DNA from: JBDIBA01 sp039812705
Lineage (GTDB): Bacteria > Actinomycetota > Acidimicrobiia > Acidimicrobiales > JBBSGY01
Assembly: GCA_039812705.1 (NCBI GenBank)
Contig: JBDIBA010000002.1
Span: 13,519-77,518 of the forward strand
DNA: 64,000 bases
Direction of reading: 5' to 3'
In this document: positions 49,722-59,828 of the stretch, in pieces
Layout of the letters: each line of letters opens with the position of its first letter
Numbering within the stretch: the stretch's first letter is position 1
Program-made: the position numbers and the translations under genes
The notes under the pieces: model-generated
Seen by the model: only the letters and a program-made list of their open reading frames with translations
Told to the model about the DNA's origin: nothing
The model's database searches: none

Positions 49722-52700
49722 TTGTCGTCTCGTTCCAACACAAAGGAACGTTCCTCTGTTAGGGAGCGGTTCTCCTTCAGCACTGTTGAAGAAGTACTTC
49801 CGCTTCCAGATCTAATTTCAATCCAACGCGATTCTTTCCGCTGGTTCTTGGACGAAGGTCTCGCAGAGGCGTTTCGTGACATCAGCCCCATCGAAGACTT
49901 CACAGGTCAACTAAGGCTCGAACTCGAATTCGATCCAAACGACCCAGATCTTCGTCCACCGCCCAAGTTCACGGTGGAGGAGTGCAAGGAAAGGGACATG
50001 ACGTACGCAGCGCCAATTTTTGTGCGCTCACGTTTCATGAACGCCAGCACGGGTGAAATCAAGGAACAGACCGTGTTCATGGGCGACTTCCCGATCATGA
50101 CCGAGAAGGGCACATTCATTGTTAACGGCACTGAGCGCGTCGTTGTTTCGCAGCTCGTGCGTTCTCCTGGTGTCATCTTCCAGCCTGGTCGCGATGCCAA
50201 GACCGTCGTAACCGGAACCGTTCACCCTTACCGTGGTGAGTGGGTTGAGTTTGACGTCGAAGCCAAGCCTGGCAAGGACATCACCGCTGGTGCACGTGTT
50301 GCACGCAAGCGTCGTCTCAGTGTTTTCACAATGCTGCGTGCCCTTGGTTACGAAGACCCGGCCTTCCTAGAGCGTTTTGTTCGTCACTTCGATTTCCTCC
50401 AGGCTCAGTGGGAAAAGGACAAGGACATTGCGCCTACGCGCGAAGAGGCACTGCTTGAGATCTATAAGCGTGCACGTCCGGGTGAGCCACCGAACCTTGA
50501 GTCCGCGCGCGTTTACCTAGAAAATGCGTTCTTCAATCCCAAGCGCTACGACCTCACTCGCGTGGGTCGCTACAAGCTCGACCGCCGTCTCAGCCCGGAA
50601 ATGGAAAAGCTCGAGAAGATTCTTGGCGTTGAACTCGAACGTCCTGAAGAGGGCCAGGGCACGCTGTCGCCTGCCGAAATGCTCGCAGCTTGTTCATACA
50701 TGTTGCACTTGGCCAACGGTGAGCCTGGCTACCGCTTGGACGACCAAGACCACTTTGCCAACCGCCGTATTCGCGTTGGTGGCGAACTCATTCAGAACCA
50801 GGTGCGTGTCGGTCTCAGCCGCATGGAGCGCGTTGTTCGCGAGCGCATGACGACTCAAGACGTCGAGGCCATTACGCCGCAAACGTTGATCAACATCCGT
50901 CCCGTGGTTGCAAGTATTAAGGAGTTCTTCGGAACCTCACAGCTGTCGCAGTTCATGGACCAGCACAACCCGTTGGCCGGTCTTGCGCACAAGCGTCGTT
51001 TGAACGCCATGGGCCCCGGTGGTCTGTCGCGTGAGCGTGCAGGCTTCGAAGTCCGAGACGTTCACAGCTCCCACTACGGCCGCATGTGCCCAATTGAAAC
51101 GCCAGAAGGCCCCAACATTGGTCTTATTGGCCACTTGGCTTCATACGGACGCATCAACCAGTTCGGCTTCATCGAGACCCCATACCGCAAGGTGGTTGAC
51201 GGTCGCGTTACCGACGAAGTCCTCTACCTTGCAGCAGACGAAGAAGAGGAATACGTCATTGCTCAGGCCAACGCGCTGTTGGGTGACGACGGTCGTTTCG
51301 TAGAAGACCGCGTGCTTGTTCGCCGTCCGCCTGTCGGAGCCGGTGTTCGCGTCGGAGCGTCTGCAACTTCATACGGTTCAACTTCCGAAGTCGACTTTGT
51401 GCCAGCAGCAGAAGTCGACCTGATGGACGTTTCGCCGAAGCAGGTTCTGTCGCTGTCAACCGCTCTCATTCCTTTTGTTGAGCACGACGACGCAAACCGC
51501 GCGCTCATGGGCGCGAACATGCAGAAGCAAGCTGTTCCGCTCATCCGTCCTGAGGCTCCGTACGTTGGTACTGGTGTCGAAGGCCGCGCAGCCATCGACG
51601 CTGGTGACGTCACAATCGCCGAAGGCGACGGTCTCATCAGTGAAATCAACGGCGACACCATCACCATTGAGTACAAGCCAGGTCAGAAAGACCGTTTAGG
51701 CAATGCGCTTGGTCGCAAGGTCGTGCGTTTGCACAAGTTCCGTCGTTCAAACCAGAACAGCTGCATCAACCAACGCGTTGTTGTTCAAGAAGGCGACCAG
51801 GTCAAGGCCGGTCAAGTTCTTGCTGACGGTCCTTCAACGGACCGTGGCGAGCTCGCGCTCGGCAAGAACCTGCTCGTGGCACTTATGCCGTGGGAGGGTT
51901 ACAACTACGAAGACGCCATCATCTTGTCGGAGCGGTTGGTCCGCGACGACGTGTTGACGTCAATCCACATTCACGAGCACGAAATCGACGCACGCGATAC
52001 CAAGTTGGGTGCGGAAGAAATCACGCGAGACATCCCGAACCTCAGCGAAGAGATTCTTCGCGACCTCGACGAGCGCGGAATCATCCGCATTGGTGCCGAG
52101 GTTGGTCCGGGTGACGTTCTTGTTGGAAAGGTCACACCTAAGGGTGAAACCGAACTGACTCCTGAAGAACGCCTGCTTCGTGCAATCTTCGGTGAAAAGG
52201 CTCGCGAAGTCCGTGACACCTCGCTGAAGGTTCCTCACGGTGAAGAAGGCAAGGTCATCGATGTCCGAGTCTTTGATCGTGAAGACAGTCACGAACTACC
52301 ACCTGGTGTCAACCAGTTGGTCCGCGTTTACATTGCTCAACGACGCAAGATCAGCGAGGGCGACAAGCTCGCCGGCCGCCACGGAAACAAGGGTGTTATC
52401 TCCAAGATCCTTCCGGTCGAGGACATGCCATTTACGGCAGACGGTACGCCGGTCGACATCATCTTGAACCCCCACGGTGTTCCTTCTCGAATGAACATTG
52501 GTCAGGTTCTTGAGTCGCACCTTGGTTACGCGGCTCGTTGGGGCTGGGAAGGTGGCGCAGACCAAGACGCACCTGTGCGCGGAACAGAGTCAAAGACTCG
52601 TCCTCACACAGATCCTGCGGTGTGGATTTCCACGCCGGTCTTCGACGGCGCTCACTTTGATGGCGAAAGCGACAACGGCAAGCCAACCATTCAGCAGATC

Positions 52701-53285
52701 TTCAAGAGCCTTAACCCTGAATCCGCAGATGGCGATCGCTTGATTGGCGTCGACGGAAAGATGGACCTCTTCAACGGTCGAACAGGCGAGAAGTACGACC
52801 ACCCAATTTCGGTTGGTTACATGTACATCTTGAAGCTTGCTCACTTGGTTGACGACAAGATCCACGCCCGTTCAACCGGTCCGTACTCGATGATCACTCA
52901 GCAGCCACTTGGTGGTAAGGCACAGTTCGGTGGTCAGCGTTTCGGTGAAATGGAAGTTTGGGCCCTTGAGGCTTACGGCGCGGCTTACGCACTGCAAGAA
53001 CTCTTGACCATCAAGTCCGACGACGTGCTTGGTCGCGTCAAGGTTTACGAGGCAATCGTCAAGGGCGAAAACATTCCAGAGCCGGGCATCCCCGAGTCGT
53101 TCAAGGTTCTCATCAAGGAAATGCAGTCTCTCTGCCTCAACGTCGAAGTGCTTGCAAGCAGCGGCGAAGAGATTGAGATGCGTGAACTAGATGAAGACAT
53201 CTTCCGCACGGCCGAGGAGTTGGGCATCGACATCAGTCGTCCCGAACGCGGTACCGATGACGAAGAGTCCCGTCGCGCTAATTAG
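49722..53285 (+). CDS. rpoB: DNA-directed RNA polymerase subunit beta
   Basis: A 1187-aa beta subunit, full length for an actinobacterium. TTG 49722 is chosen: AGGAG lies 7 nt upstream and the protein starts with the usual variable polar head. The rifampicin region reads SQLSQFMDQHNPLAGLAHKR and continues RLNAMGPGG, so the residue equal to E. coli Ser531 is Asn428 and the one equal to Leu533 is Met430, while Asp516 and His526 equivalents are unchanged. Later markers (GYNYEDAI, GRHGNKGV) are intact. Confidence 0.97.
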   Translation: MSSRSNTKERSSVRERFSFSTVEEVLPLPDLISIQRDSFRWFLDEGLAEAFRDISPIEDFTGQLRLELEFDPNDPDLRPPPKFTVEECKERDMTYAAPIFVRSRFMNASTGEIKEQTVFMGDFPIMTEKGTFIVNGTERVVVSQLVRSPGVIFQPGRDAKTVVTGTVHPYRGEWVEFDVEAKPGKDITAGARVARKRRLSVFTMLRALGYEDPAFLERFVRHFDFLQAQWEKDKDIAPTREEALLEIYKRARPGEPPNLESARVYLENAFFNPKRYDLTRVGRYKLDRRLSPEMEKLEKILGVELERPEEGQGTLSPAEMLAACSYMLHLANGEPGYRLDDQDHFANRRIRVGGELIQNQVRVGLSRMERVVRERMTTQDVEAITPQTLINIRPVVASIKEFFGTSQLSQFMDQHNPLAGLAHKRRLNAMGPGGLSRERAGFEVRDVHSSHYGRMCPIETPEGPNIGLIGHLASYGRINQFGFIETPYRKVVDGRVTDEVLYLAADEEEEYVIAQANALLGDDGRFVEDRVLVRRPPVGAGVRVGASATSYGSTSEVDFVPAAEVDLMDVSPKQVLSLSTALIPFVEHDDANRALMGANMQKQAVPLIRPEAPYVGTGVEGRAAIDAGDVTIAEGDGLISEINGDTITIEYKPGQKDRLGNALGRKVVRLHKFRRSNQNSCINQRVVVQEGDQVKAGQVLADGPSTDRGELALGKNLLVALMPWEGYNYEDAIILSERLVRDDVLTSIHIHEHEIDARDTKLGAEEITRDIPNLSEEILRDLDERGIIRIGAEVGPGDVLVGKVTPKGETELTPEERLLRAIFGEKAREVRDTSLKVPHGEEGKVIDVRVFDREDSHELPPGVNQLVRVYIAQRRKISEGDKLAGRHGNKGVISKILPVEDMPFTADGTPVDIILNPHGVPSRMNIGQVLESHLGYAARWGWEGGADQDAPVRGTESKTRPHTDPAVWISTPVFDGAHFDGESDNGKPTIQQIFKSLNPESADGDRLIGVDGKMDLFNGRTGEKYDHPISVGYMYILKLAHLVDDKIHARSTGPYSMITQQPLGGKAQFGGQRFGEMEVWALEAYGAAYALQELLTIKSDDVLGRVKVYEAIVKGENIPEPGIPESFKVLIKEMQSLCLNVEVLASSGEEIEMRELDEDIFRTAEELGIDISRPERGTDDEESRRAN

Positions 53286-53391
53286 GCGCGGCGGTGCTCG
53301 ACAGCCACATTTTTGAAATAAGTACAGATAAACGCACGAAAACTAAGAGATCGCGGCAGTTTCCTGCAGGACTGTCGCGTTTGGAGCCCCA

Positions 53392-56300
53392 ATGCTTGAT
53401 GTGAATGACTTTGACCAGTTGCGAATTGGACTCGCAACGGCAGATGCAATTCGTTCCTGGTCCAACGGTGAAGTTAAGAAGCCCGAGACCATCAACTACC
53501 GCACACTTCGTCCTGAAAAGGACGGTCTTTTCTGCGAAAAGATCTTTGGTCCGACAAAGGACTGGGAGTGCTACTGCGGTAAGTACAAGCGCGTCCGTTT
53601 TCGCGGAATCATCTGTGAGCGTTGTGGCGTTGAGGTCACTCGCTCAAAGGTTCGTCGTGAGCGTGTAGGACACATCGAACTGGCTGCCGCCGTTTGTCAC
53701 ATCTGGTATCTGCGTGGGACGCGCTCCTGGCTTGCCTACCTTTTGATGGGCACAACTGCCAAGGAAGAACTCAAGGCAAAGCAGCTCGAAAAGGTCGTTT
53801 ACTTCGCTGCAAACCTGGTCACCTATGTTGACGAAGACCGACGCCACACAGACCTTGAGAGTCTCGAAAACGAGATGCTCGAAGAGCGCACGGCAATCGA
53901 GCGCGACCGCGATCTTGAGATCGACCGTCGTTTCAAGTCATTGGAAGAAGAAGTTGCAGAACTCGAAAAGAGCGGTGCCAAGGATTCCGAAGTTCGCGCC
54001 AAGCAGAAGCTTGCCGACAAGGAAATCGCTGGCATTCGTGATCGCGGAGACGCCGAGCTCGAGCTGCTGCAACGCGCATTCGACGAGTTTCGTGGCCTGC
54101 ACGGACGTCAGGTAATTGAAGACGAACTGCTGTGGCGCGAACTGAAGGACCGTTACGGCGACTACTTCGAAGGTGGCATGGGTGCAGAGGCAATTGCAGA
54201 CCTCATCGACCGTCTCGACCTTGATGAAGAAGAAGTCAAGCTGCGCGAGCAGATTGACCCCGCCGAAGGCGTTCGTCCACTTTCTGTTCAGCGCAAGCAA
54301 AAGGCAATCAAGCGCCTCAAGATTGTTTCGGCTTTCAACCGTCGTGACGAGAACGGCAACCGCGTAAATAACCCACGCGCAATGATTCTCGACGCGGTTC
54401 CGGTCATCCCACCAGACCTCCGTCCAATGGTTCAGCTTGATGGTGGTCGTTTTGCAACGTCCGACCTCAACGACTTGTACCGCCGTGTGATCAACCGCAA
54501 CAACCGTCTTAAGCGACTCATCGATCTCGGCGCGCCTGAGATCATCGTCAACAACGAAAAGCGCATGCTTCAAGAAGCAGTCGACGCTCTTTTCGACAAC
54601 GGTCGTCGTGGTCGTCCGGTTTCGGGTCCCGGTAACCGCCCGCTCAAGTCTTTGTCGGACATGTTGAAGGGCAAGCAGGGACGTTTCCGTCAAAACCTGC
54701 TCGGTAAGCGCGTTGACTATTCCGGTCGTTCCGTAATTGTTGTGGGCCCAACGCTGAAGCTTCACCAGTGTGGTTTGCCCAAGCAAATGGCGCTAGAGCT
54801 GTTCAAGCCGTTTGTCATGAAGCGACTCGTCGACACCGAGATGGCGCAGAACATCAAGTCCGCGAAGCGGATGGTTGAGCGTCGTCGCCCTCAGGTGTGG
54901 AACATCCTTGAAGAAGTAATCAAGGAACACCCGGTCCTATTGAACCGTGCTCCAACGCTTCACCGTTTGGGTATCCAGGCATTTGAGCCAAAGCTCATCG
55001 AAGGCAAGGCAATTCAGCTGCACCCGCTCGTATGTACAGCGTTTAACGCTGACTTCGACGGTGACCAGATGGCTGTTCACCTTCCGCTGAGCGCCGAGGC
55101 GCAGGCCGAAGCCCGCATCCTCATGTTGTCGACAAACAACATCTTGTCCCCTGCAACAGGTCGACCAATCACCATCCCGACGATTGACCAAGTGTTTGGT
55201 GCTTACTACCTCACGCTTTCAGACCCTGAAGGCAAGGGGAGTGGACGTGCGTTTCGTCGACTTGATGACGTCGAGCGTGCGTACGAGTCCGGCGAAGTTG
55301 ACCTGCATGCGAACATCGAGTTCCGCACGCCACACTTGCGCAAGGATGACGGCACTTACGAAAAGACCACACCAGGGCGCGTTTTCTTCAACAACGCGTT
55401 GCCCGAAGACTTCCCGTACGTAAACGAAGTTGTCGGCAAGCGTGCTCGCGCCGTTGGTTCGGTTGTCGAAGAGCTTGCAGGAAACTATCCACGCATTGTG
55501 GTTGCGCAGTCGCTGGACAACATCAAGGACGTTTGTTTCCGCTACGCAACTCAGTCGGGTGTCACCATGGCAATCGACGATGTGAAGACCCCTCCTTCAA
55601 AGCAAGAGATCCTCGACCGGTACGAAGGCGAAGCCGAAAAGGCCGAACAGCAGTACAAGCGCGGAATCATCACCGATGACGAGCGTCGTCAGAAGGAAGT
55701 CGAAATCTGGACGGCTGCAAACTCTGAAGTTGGTCGCGCAATGGACAAGGCGCTTGCGGTCGCAGGCTTCAACCCATTGGGCATGATGGCTGACTCTGGT
55801 GCTCGTGGTAACCCACAGCAGATTCGTCAGATCGCCGGTATGAAGGGCTTGGTCTCAAACCCGCGTGGTGAGCTAATTCCGCGTCCAATCAAGTCTTCGT
55901 TCCGCGAAGGTTTGTCGGTCCTCGAGTACTTCATCTCAACCCACGGTGCTCGTAAGGGTCTTGCAGACACCGCTTTGCGTACAGCTGACTCCGGTTACCT
56001 CACGCGTCGTCTTGTTGACGTTGCCCAAGAGCTCATCGTTCGCGAAGAGGACTGTGGAACGTCGCGTGGTGTTTGGTTCGAGAACATTCTTCCGGACACC
56101 GCTGGCAAGCGTCACTACCTGCAGACACGTATTTGGGGACGCACGCTTGTTGAAGAAGCCGCTGGGCTTCCAGTCGGTGCTGTCATTGGCGACGACGAAC
56201 TTGCTCGGCTGCGCGATAGCGAATCGGTCAACCGCGTTCGTTGCCGCACGGTTCTCACCTGTGACTCGCAGTTTGGCGTGTGTGCAGCTTGTTACGGCAA

Positions 56301-57264
56301 GTCTCTTGCAACTGGTGGGCCCATTGAACTTGGTGAGGCAGTCGGAGTCATTGCTGCACAGTCAATTGGTGAGCCTGGTACGCAGCTAACAATGCGTACT
56401 TTCCACACCGGTGGTGTTGCAGGTGAAGACATCACGCACGGTTTGCCGCGTGTTGTTGAACTCTTTGAAGCACGCACGCCAAAGGGTGCCGCTTTGCTTG
56501 CGCGTACCAATGGCCTTGTGCGTGTCACTGAAGAAGACAACTTGCGTCAAGTCACATTGATTGCGGACGACGGCACCGAAGACGTTTACCCGGTTACCGC
56601 TCGCGCTCACCTCGAAGTCCGTGACGGTCAAGAAGTAAAGGCCGGCGACGCGTTCGTCGAAGGTCCGAAAGATCCCAAGGAACTGCTCGACATCAAGGGT
56701 ATTCGCGAAACCCAGCGTTACCTCGTCGAGGAAGTCCAAAAGGTGTACCGCGACCAGGGTGTATCCATCCACGACAAGCACATCGAGTTGATTGTCCGTC
56801 AGATGCTGCGACGCATTTCGGTTGCAGAGCCTGGTGACTCAACATTCTTGCCAGGGGAGCGCATTGACTCCAAGGTCTATGCAGACTCGAACAAGGAACT
56901 TGTCCAAGATGGCAAGCGTCCGGCCGAGGGTCGTCCTGAGTTGATGGGTATTACCAAGGCGTCTTTGGCAACAGACTCGTGGCTCTCAGCCGCGTCGTTC
57001 CAGGAGACAACGCGTGTTCTCACCGAGGCTGCAATCGAGTCGAAGTCAGACTCGCTACTTGGCCTCAAAGAAAACATCATCATTGGAAAGCTCATCCCCG
57101 CAGGTACGGGAATGCCCGCTTACCGCAACATTGCAATCGACGCACCAGATGCAGAAGCGTTGCCGCACTGGGGTGGCGAAGAAGCCGATGCCGACGACCT
57201 TGCCGCATGGTTGGCAGGTATCGGTGCGGGTGCTGCCAGCGATGGTGCCGGAGAAGCTTCCTGA
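53392..57264 (+). CDS. rpoC: DNA-directed RNA polymerase subunit beta'
   Basis: A 1290-aa beta' subunit. The N-terminal zinc site (CYCGKYKRVRFRGIICERCG, about 61-80), the catalytic NADFDGDQMAVH with three Asp, the trigger/bridge region and the second zinc site (CRTVLTCDSQFGVCAACYG) are all present. ATG 53392. The 106-bp rpoB-rpoC gap contains a hairpin CGCG-CAGT/ACTG-CGCG (53352-53379). A strong terminator closes the operon. Confidence 0.97.
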   Translation: MLDVNDFDQLRIGLATADAIRSWSNGEVKKPETINYRTLRPEKDGLFCEKIFGPTKDWECYCGKYKRVRFRGIICERCGVEVTRSKVRRERVGHIELAAAVCHIWYLRGTRSWLAYLLMGTTAKEELKAKQLEKVVYFAANLVTYVDEDRRHTDLESLENEMLEERTAIERDRDLEIDRRFKSLEEEVAELEKSGAKDSEVRAKQKLADKEIAGIRDRGDAELELLQRAFDEFRGLHGRQVIEDELLWRELKDRYGDYFEGGMGAEAIADLIDRLDLDEEEVKLREQIDPAEGVRPLSVQRKQKAIKRLKIVSAFNRRDENGNRVNNPRAMILDAVPVIPPDLRPMVQLDGGRFATSDLNDLYRRVINRNNRLKRLIDLGAPEIIVNNEKRMLQEAVDALFDNGRRGRPVSGPGNRPLKSLSDMLKGKQGRFRQNLLGKRVDYSGRSVIVVGPTLKLHQCGLPKQMALELFKPFVMKRLVDTEMAQNIKSAKRMVERRRPQVWNILEEVIKEHPVLLNRAPTLHRLGIQAFEPKLIEGKAIQLHPLVCTAFNADFDGDQMAVHLPLSAEAQAEARILMLSTNNILSPATGRPITIPTIDQVFGAYYLTLSDPEGKGSGRAFRRLDDVERAYESGEVDLHANIEFRTPHLRKDDGTYEKTTPGRVFFNNALPEDFPYVNEVVGKRARAVGSVVEELAGNYPRIVVAQSLDNIKDVCFRYATQSGVTMAIDDVKTPPSKQEILDRYEGEAEKAEQQYKRGIITDDERRQKEVEIWTAANSEVGRAMDKALAVAGFNPLGMMADSGARGNPQQIRQIAGMKGLVSNPRGELIPRPIKSSFREGLSVLEYFISTHGARKGLADTALRTADSGYLTRRLVDVAQELIVREEDCGTSRGVWFENILPDTAGKRHYLQTRIWGRTLVEEAAGLPVGAVIGDDELARLRDSESVNRVRCRTVLTCDSQFGVCAACYGKSLATGGPIELGEAVGVIAAQSIGEPGTQLTMRTFHTGGVAGEDITHGLPRVVELFEARTPKGAALLARTNGLVRVTEEDNLRQVTLIADDGTEDVYPVTARAHLEVRDGQEVKAGDAFVEGPKDPKELLDIKGIRETQRYLVEEVQKVYRDQGVSIHDKHIELIVRQMLRRISVAEPGDSTFLPGERIDSKVYADSNKELVQDGKRPAEGRPELMGITKASLATDSWLSAASFQETTRVLTEAAIESKSDSLLGLKENIIIGKLIPAGTGMPAYRNIAIDAPDAEALPHWGGEEADADDLAAWLAGIGAGAASDGAGEAS

Positions 57265-57290
57265 CCTTTGTGTCAACAGATAAGTAAAGA

Positions 57291-57323
57291 ACAAAGCCCC
57301 GGCCGCATCAGCCGGGGCTTTGT
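57291..57323 (+). terminator. Intrinsic terminator after rpoC
   Basis: ACAAAGCCCCGGC pairs perfectly with GCCGGGGCTTTGT around cgcatca, followed by TCTTTGTT. It lies 26 bp after the rpoC stop. Confidence 0.93.
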
Positions 57324-57387
57324 TCTTTGTTGCACAAAATTTGCAGAGGTGTAGCGTCTCTGGTTCTCGGCACGGTGGAGGCAATAA

Positions 57388-58434
57388 ATGACAACAGTTA
57401 AAGCACGTGCAACGGTGGGCCCACGAGAGCCTTTCAAACTTGTCGACATTGAACGAAGAGAACTTCAACCAAACGACATCACAATCGATGTCCAGTTCGC
57501 GGGCATTTGTCACTCAGACATTCACACAGCTCGCAACGAATGGGGCGAGGCTCTGTTTCCATTGGTTCCCGGTCATGAAATAGCCGGAGTCGTTTCTTCA
57601 GTCGGCAACGCGGTAACCGCGTTCAAGGTCGGCGACCGCGCAGGCGTTGGCTGTTTTGTTGACACCTGTCGCGAGTGTGACAACTGCAAAGCTGGCGATG
57701 ATCACAACTGCGAACGCGGAATAACTGGCACGTACAACGCTGTCGACAAGTACGGAAAGCCAACTGCGGGCGGTTACAGCGAGCAGATCGTCATCGACGA
57801 GAACTATGCGCTGCGTATTCCAGAGGGCATCGACATGGCGCAGGCCGCTCCGCTGATGTGCGCCGGTATCACTTTGTATTCGCCACTCAAACGTTGGGGA
57901 GCGGGACCGGGCAAGAAGGTTGCTATCGTGGGCATGGGCGGCTTGGGCCACATGGGTGTCAAGATTGCGAACGCCATGGGCGCCGAAGTCACGGTCCTCA
58001 GCCAGTCTTTGAAGAAGCAGGAAGACGGCATGCGTTTGGGTGCAGAGCACTACTACGCGACGAGTGATGAAGGGACTTTCGAGAACCTGTCCCGTTCGTT
58101 CGACCTCATCATCTCTACCGTCTCGGCAAACGTGGACTTCACCCAGTATCTCGGCCTTGTTAGGGCCGGCGGGGCGCTGGTTCTCGTTGGCCTTCCGGAC
58201 AAGGAGATTTCGGTTGCGCCGTTTGCGCTTGTTGGCCCAGAAGTAAGTCTCGCGGGTTCGCACATCGGCAGCATCAAGATGACCCAAGAAATGCTTGATT
58301 TTTGTGGCGAGCACAATCTTGGTGCTGAGGTAGAAGTGATTAGCGGAAGTCAGATTGACGAGGCCTACGACAGAGTCGTGGGGAGCGACGTCCGCTACAG
58401 ATTCGTCATTGACATCGCAAAACTTGGTGACTGA
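57388..58434 (+). CDS. Zinc-dependent NAD(P) alcohol dehydrogenase (CAD/YahK type)
   Basis: A 348-aa medium-chain dehydrogenase. Catalytic zinc ligands are visible: C41 (GICHSDIH), H63 and E64 (VPGHEIAG). The structural zinc loop has C94, C97, C100 and C108. The cofactor motif is VGMGGLGHMGVK. The GICHSDIHTARNEWG pattern places it with cinnamyl-alcohol/aldehyde reductases, usually NADPH-linked and broad in aldehyde substrates. GGAGG lies upstream of ATG. It is monocistronic, between the rpoC terminator and a small membrane gene, an unusual position within the ribosomal cluster. Confidence 0.93.
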   Translation: MTTVKARATVGPREPFKLVDIERRELQPNDITIDVQFAGICHSDIHTARNEWGEALFPLVPGHEIAGVVSSVGNAVTAFKVGDRAGVGCFVDTCRECDNCKAGDDHNCERGITGTYNAVDKYGKPTAGGYSEQIVIDENYALRIPEGIDMAQAAPLMCAGITLYSPLKRWGAGPGKKVAIVGMGGLGHMGVKIANAMGAEVTVLSQSLKKQEDGMRLGAEHYYATSDEGTFENLSRSFDLIISTVSANVDFTQYLGLVRAGGALVLVGLPDKEISVAPFALVGPEVSLAGSHIGSIKMTQEMLDFCGEHNLGAEVEVISGSQIDEAYDRVVGSDVRYRFVIDIAKLGD

Positions 58435-58539
58435 CACGGTCGGTTCGAACCCAGTTGCGCAATTAATTGACGCTGTTAGGTTGCCCGTGACTGCCCCGCC
58501 TAGGAAAATGCTCACTGCGGGGCTGAAAAGGAAACCAGC

Positions 58540-58776
58540 ATGCTCAAATTGTTTCGCAACACAACTGGAATTCGATCCGAACACTGCTACGCGGCGGGAA
58601 TTGGCTCAATCCTGCTGACCTTCGCTAGCTGGGGAGTTTCCATGCTTCGCCCGAGCGATTCCAAGGCACAGGCCGATCGGTGGGGGATTTTCGTCGGACA
58701 GTGGGCACCTACGTTCATTGCTTTGGGTTTGGCGCTCAAGCAAGAAGAGATGGAAGAAGAAGTACTCGACGCCTAA
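58540..58776 (+). CDS. Small membrane protein (unknown)
   Basis: A 78-aa protein with two hydrophobic segments (about 18-36 and 49-66) and a strongly acidic tail (QEEMEEEVLDA). AAAGGA lies upstream of ATG, and codon use looks genuine. No family recognised. It stands alone in the rpoC-rpsL interval. Confidence 0.55.
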   Translation: MLKLFRNTTGIRSEHCYAAGIGSILLTFASWGVSMLRPSDSKAQADRWGIFVGQWAPTFIALGLALKQEEMEEEVLDA

Positions 58777-58822
58777 ATGGCGCGTCCGTTGCAGGCGGGC
58801 GTAACGGGGTTGCTTCAAGTTT

Positions 58823-58853
58823 GGGCCGGCTGCACAATTTCGTGCGTCGGCCC
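58823..58853 (+). other. Two-tier hairpin upstream of rpsL
   Basis: GGGCCG-(gct)-GCAC-aatttc-GTGC-(gt)-CGGCCC, 46 bp after the small membrane gene and 113 bp before rpsL. It may be the terminator of the former or part of the str leader. A TACGCT box (58868-58873) just after it could be the str operon -10. Confidence 0.55.
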
Positions 58854-58966
58854 TCACAAAGCTGCGCTACGCTACCCCGTCGTTGTTGTCCCGTGGCAGG
58901 AGTTTGTTCCAGCTGCTTTTAGACAACGTTTAAGTCTTAGAAAAGCGAACAAAGCAAAGAGGTTTC

Positions 58967-59338
58967 GTGCCCACAATCGAGCAACTGGTCCGCAAGGGCC
59001 GCAAGGCCAAGAAAGGCAAGACCAGCACCCCTGCATTGAAGGGCTCGCCTCAGCGTCGTGGTGTTTGTGTCCGCGTTTACACCCACACGCCAAAGAAGCC
59101 GAACTCGGCTCTTCGCAAGGTTGCTCGCGTTCGCTTGACCACAGGCATCGAAGTGGGTGCCTACATCCCAGGCGTCGGCCACACTTTGCAGGAGCACTCC
59201 ATTGTGTTGGTTCGCGGCGGTCGTGTTCGTGACCTCCCTGGTTTCCGTTACAAGATCGTTCGCGGCGCGCTTGACGCATCAGGTGTGCGCGACCGCAAGC
59301 AGGCACGCAGCCAATACGGCGCAAAGAAGGAGAGCTAA
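58967..59338 (+). CDS. rpsL: Ribosomal protein uS12
   Basis: A 123-aa decoding-centre protein with TPKKPNSALRKVARVRL and the PGVGH loop. The lysines whose change gives streptomycin resistance (in KKPNSALRK and in the later GGRVRDLPG region) show no obvious substitution. GTG 58967 with AGAGG upstream. First gene of the str operon; rpsG begins 3 bp after. Confidence 0.97.
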   Translation: MPTIEQLVRKGRKAKKGKTSTPALKGSPQRRGVCVRVYTHTPKKPNSALRKVARVRLTTGIEVGAYIPGVGHTLQEHSIVLVRGGRVRDLPGFRYKIVRGALDASGVRDRKQARSQYGAKKES

Positions 59339-59341
59339 CAA

Positions 59342-59812
59342 GTGCCCCGTAAAGGCCCCGCACCCCGTCGTGATCTTCAACCAGATCCCGTTTACAAGAG
59401 CCAGCTAGTCACCCAAATCGTCAACAAGGTTCTCAGTCGCGGCAAGCGCAGCCTTGCCGAGCGCATTGTCTACGAGGCACTCGAAACCGTTGCCGAAAAG
59501 ACCGGTTCCGATCCACTCTCAATCCTCAAGCGCGCCATCGAGAACGTTCGCCCGCAGCTTGAAGTAAAGAGCCGCCGCGTTGGTGGAGCCACCTACCAGG
59601 TTCCAGTCGAGGTCCGTCCTCGCCGTGCGACGACGCTTTCGGTCCGTTGGTTGGTTGGTTTTGCTCGTAACCGCCGCGAAAAGACCATGGCAAACCGCCT
59701 AGCAATGGAGATCCTCGATGCATCGAACGGCGTTGGCCTTGCTGTCAAGCGTCGCGACGACATGCACAAGATGGCGGACTCCAACCGCGCATTTGCCCAC
59801 TACCGCTGGTAG
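59342..59812 (+). CDS. rpsG: Ribosomal protein uS7
   Basis: A 156-aa 30S head protein: PRRDLQPDPVYKS start, VEVRPRRATTLSVRWLVGFAR and the C-terminal DDMHKMADSNRAFAHYRW. GTG 59342 lies 3 bp after rpsL. In many bacteria S7 represses the str operon. Confidence 0.97.
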   Translation: MPRKGPAPRRDLQPDPVYKSQLVTQIVNKVLSRGKRSLAERIVYEALETVAEKTGSDPLSILKRAIENVRPQLEVKSRRVGGATYQVPVEVRPRRATTLSVRWLVGFARNRREKTMANRLAMEILDASNGVGLAVKRRDDMHKMADSNRAFAHYRW

Positions 59813-59828
59813 GGGATTTGACCTATTC

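Noticed and set aside
53938..54786. 282-codon leftward frame within rpoC
   Set aside because: Antisense shadow of a conserved gene; low-complexity Val/Thr/Leu composition and no ribosome site.
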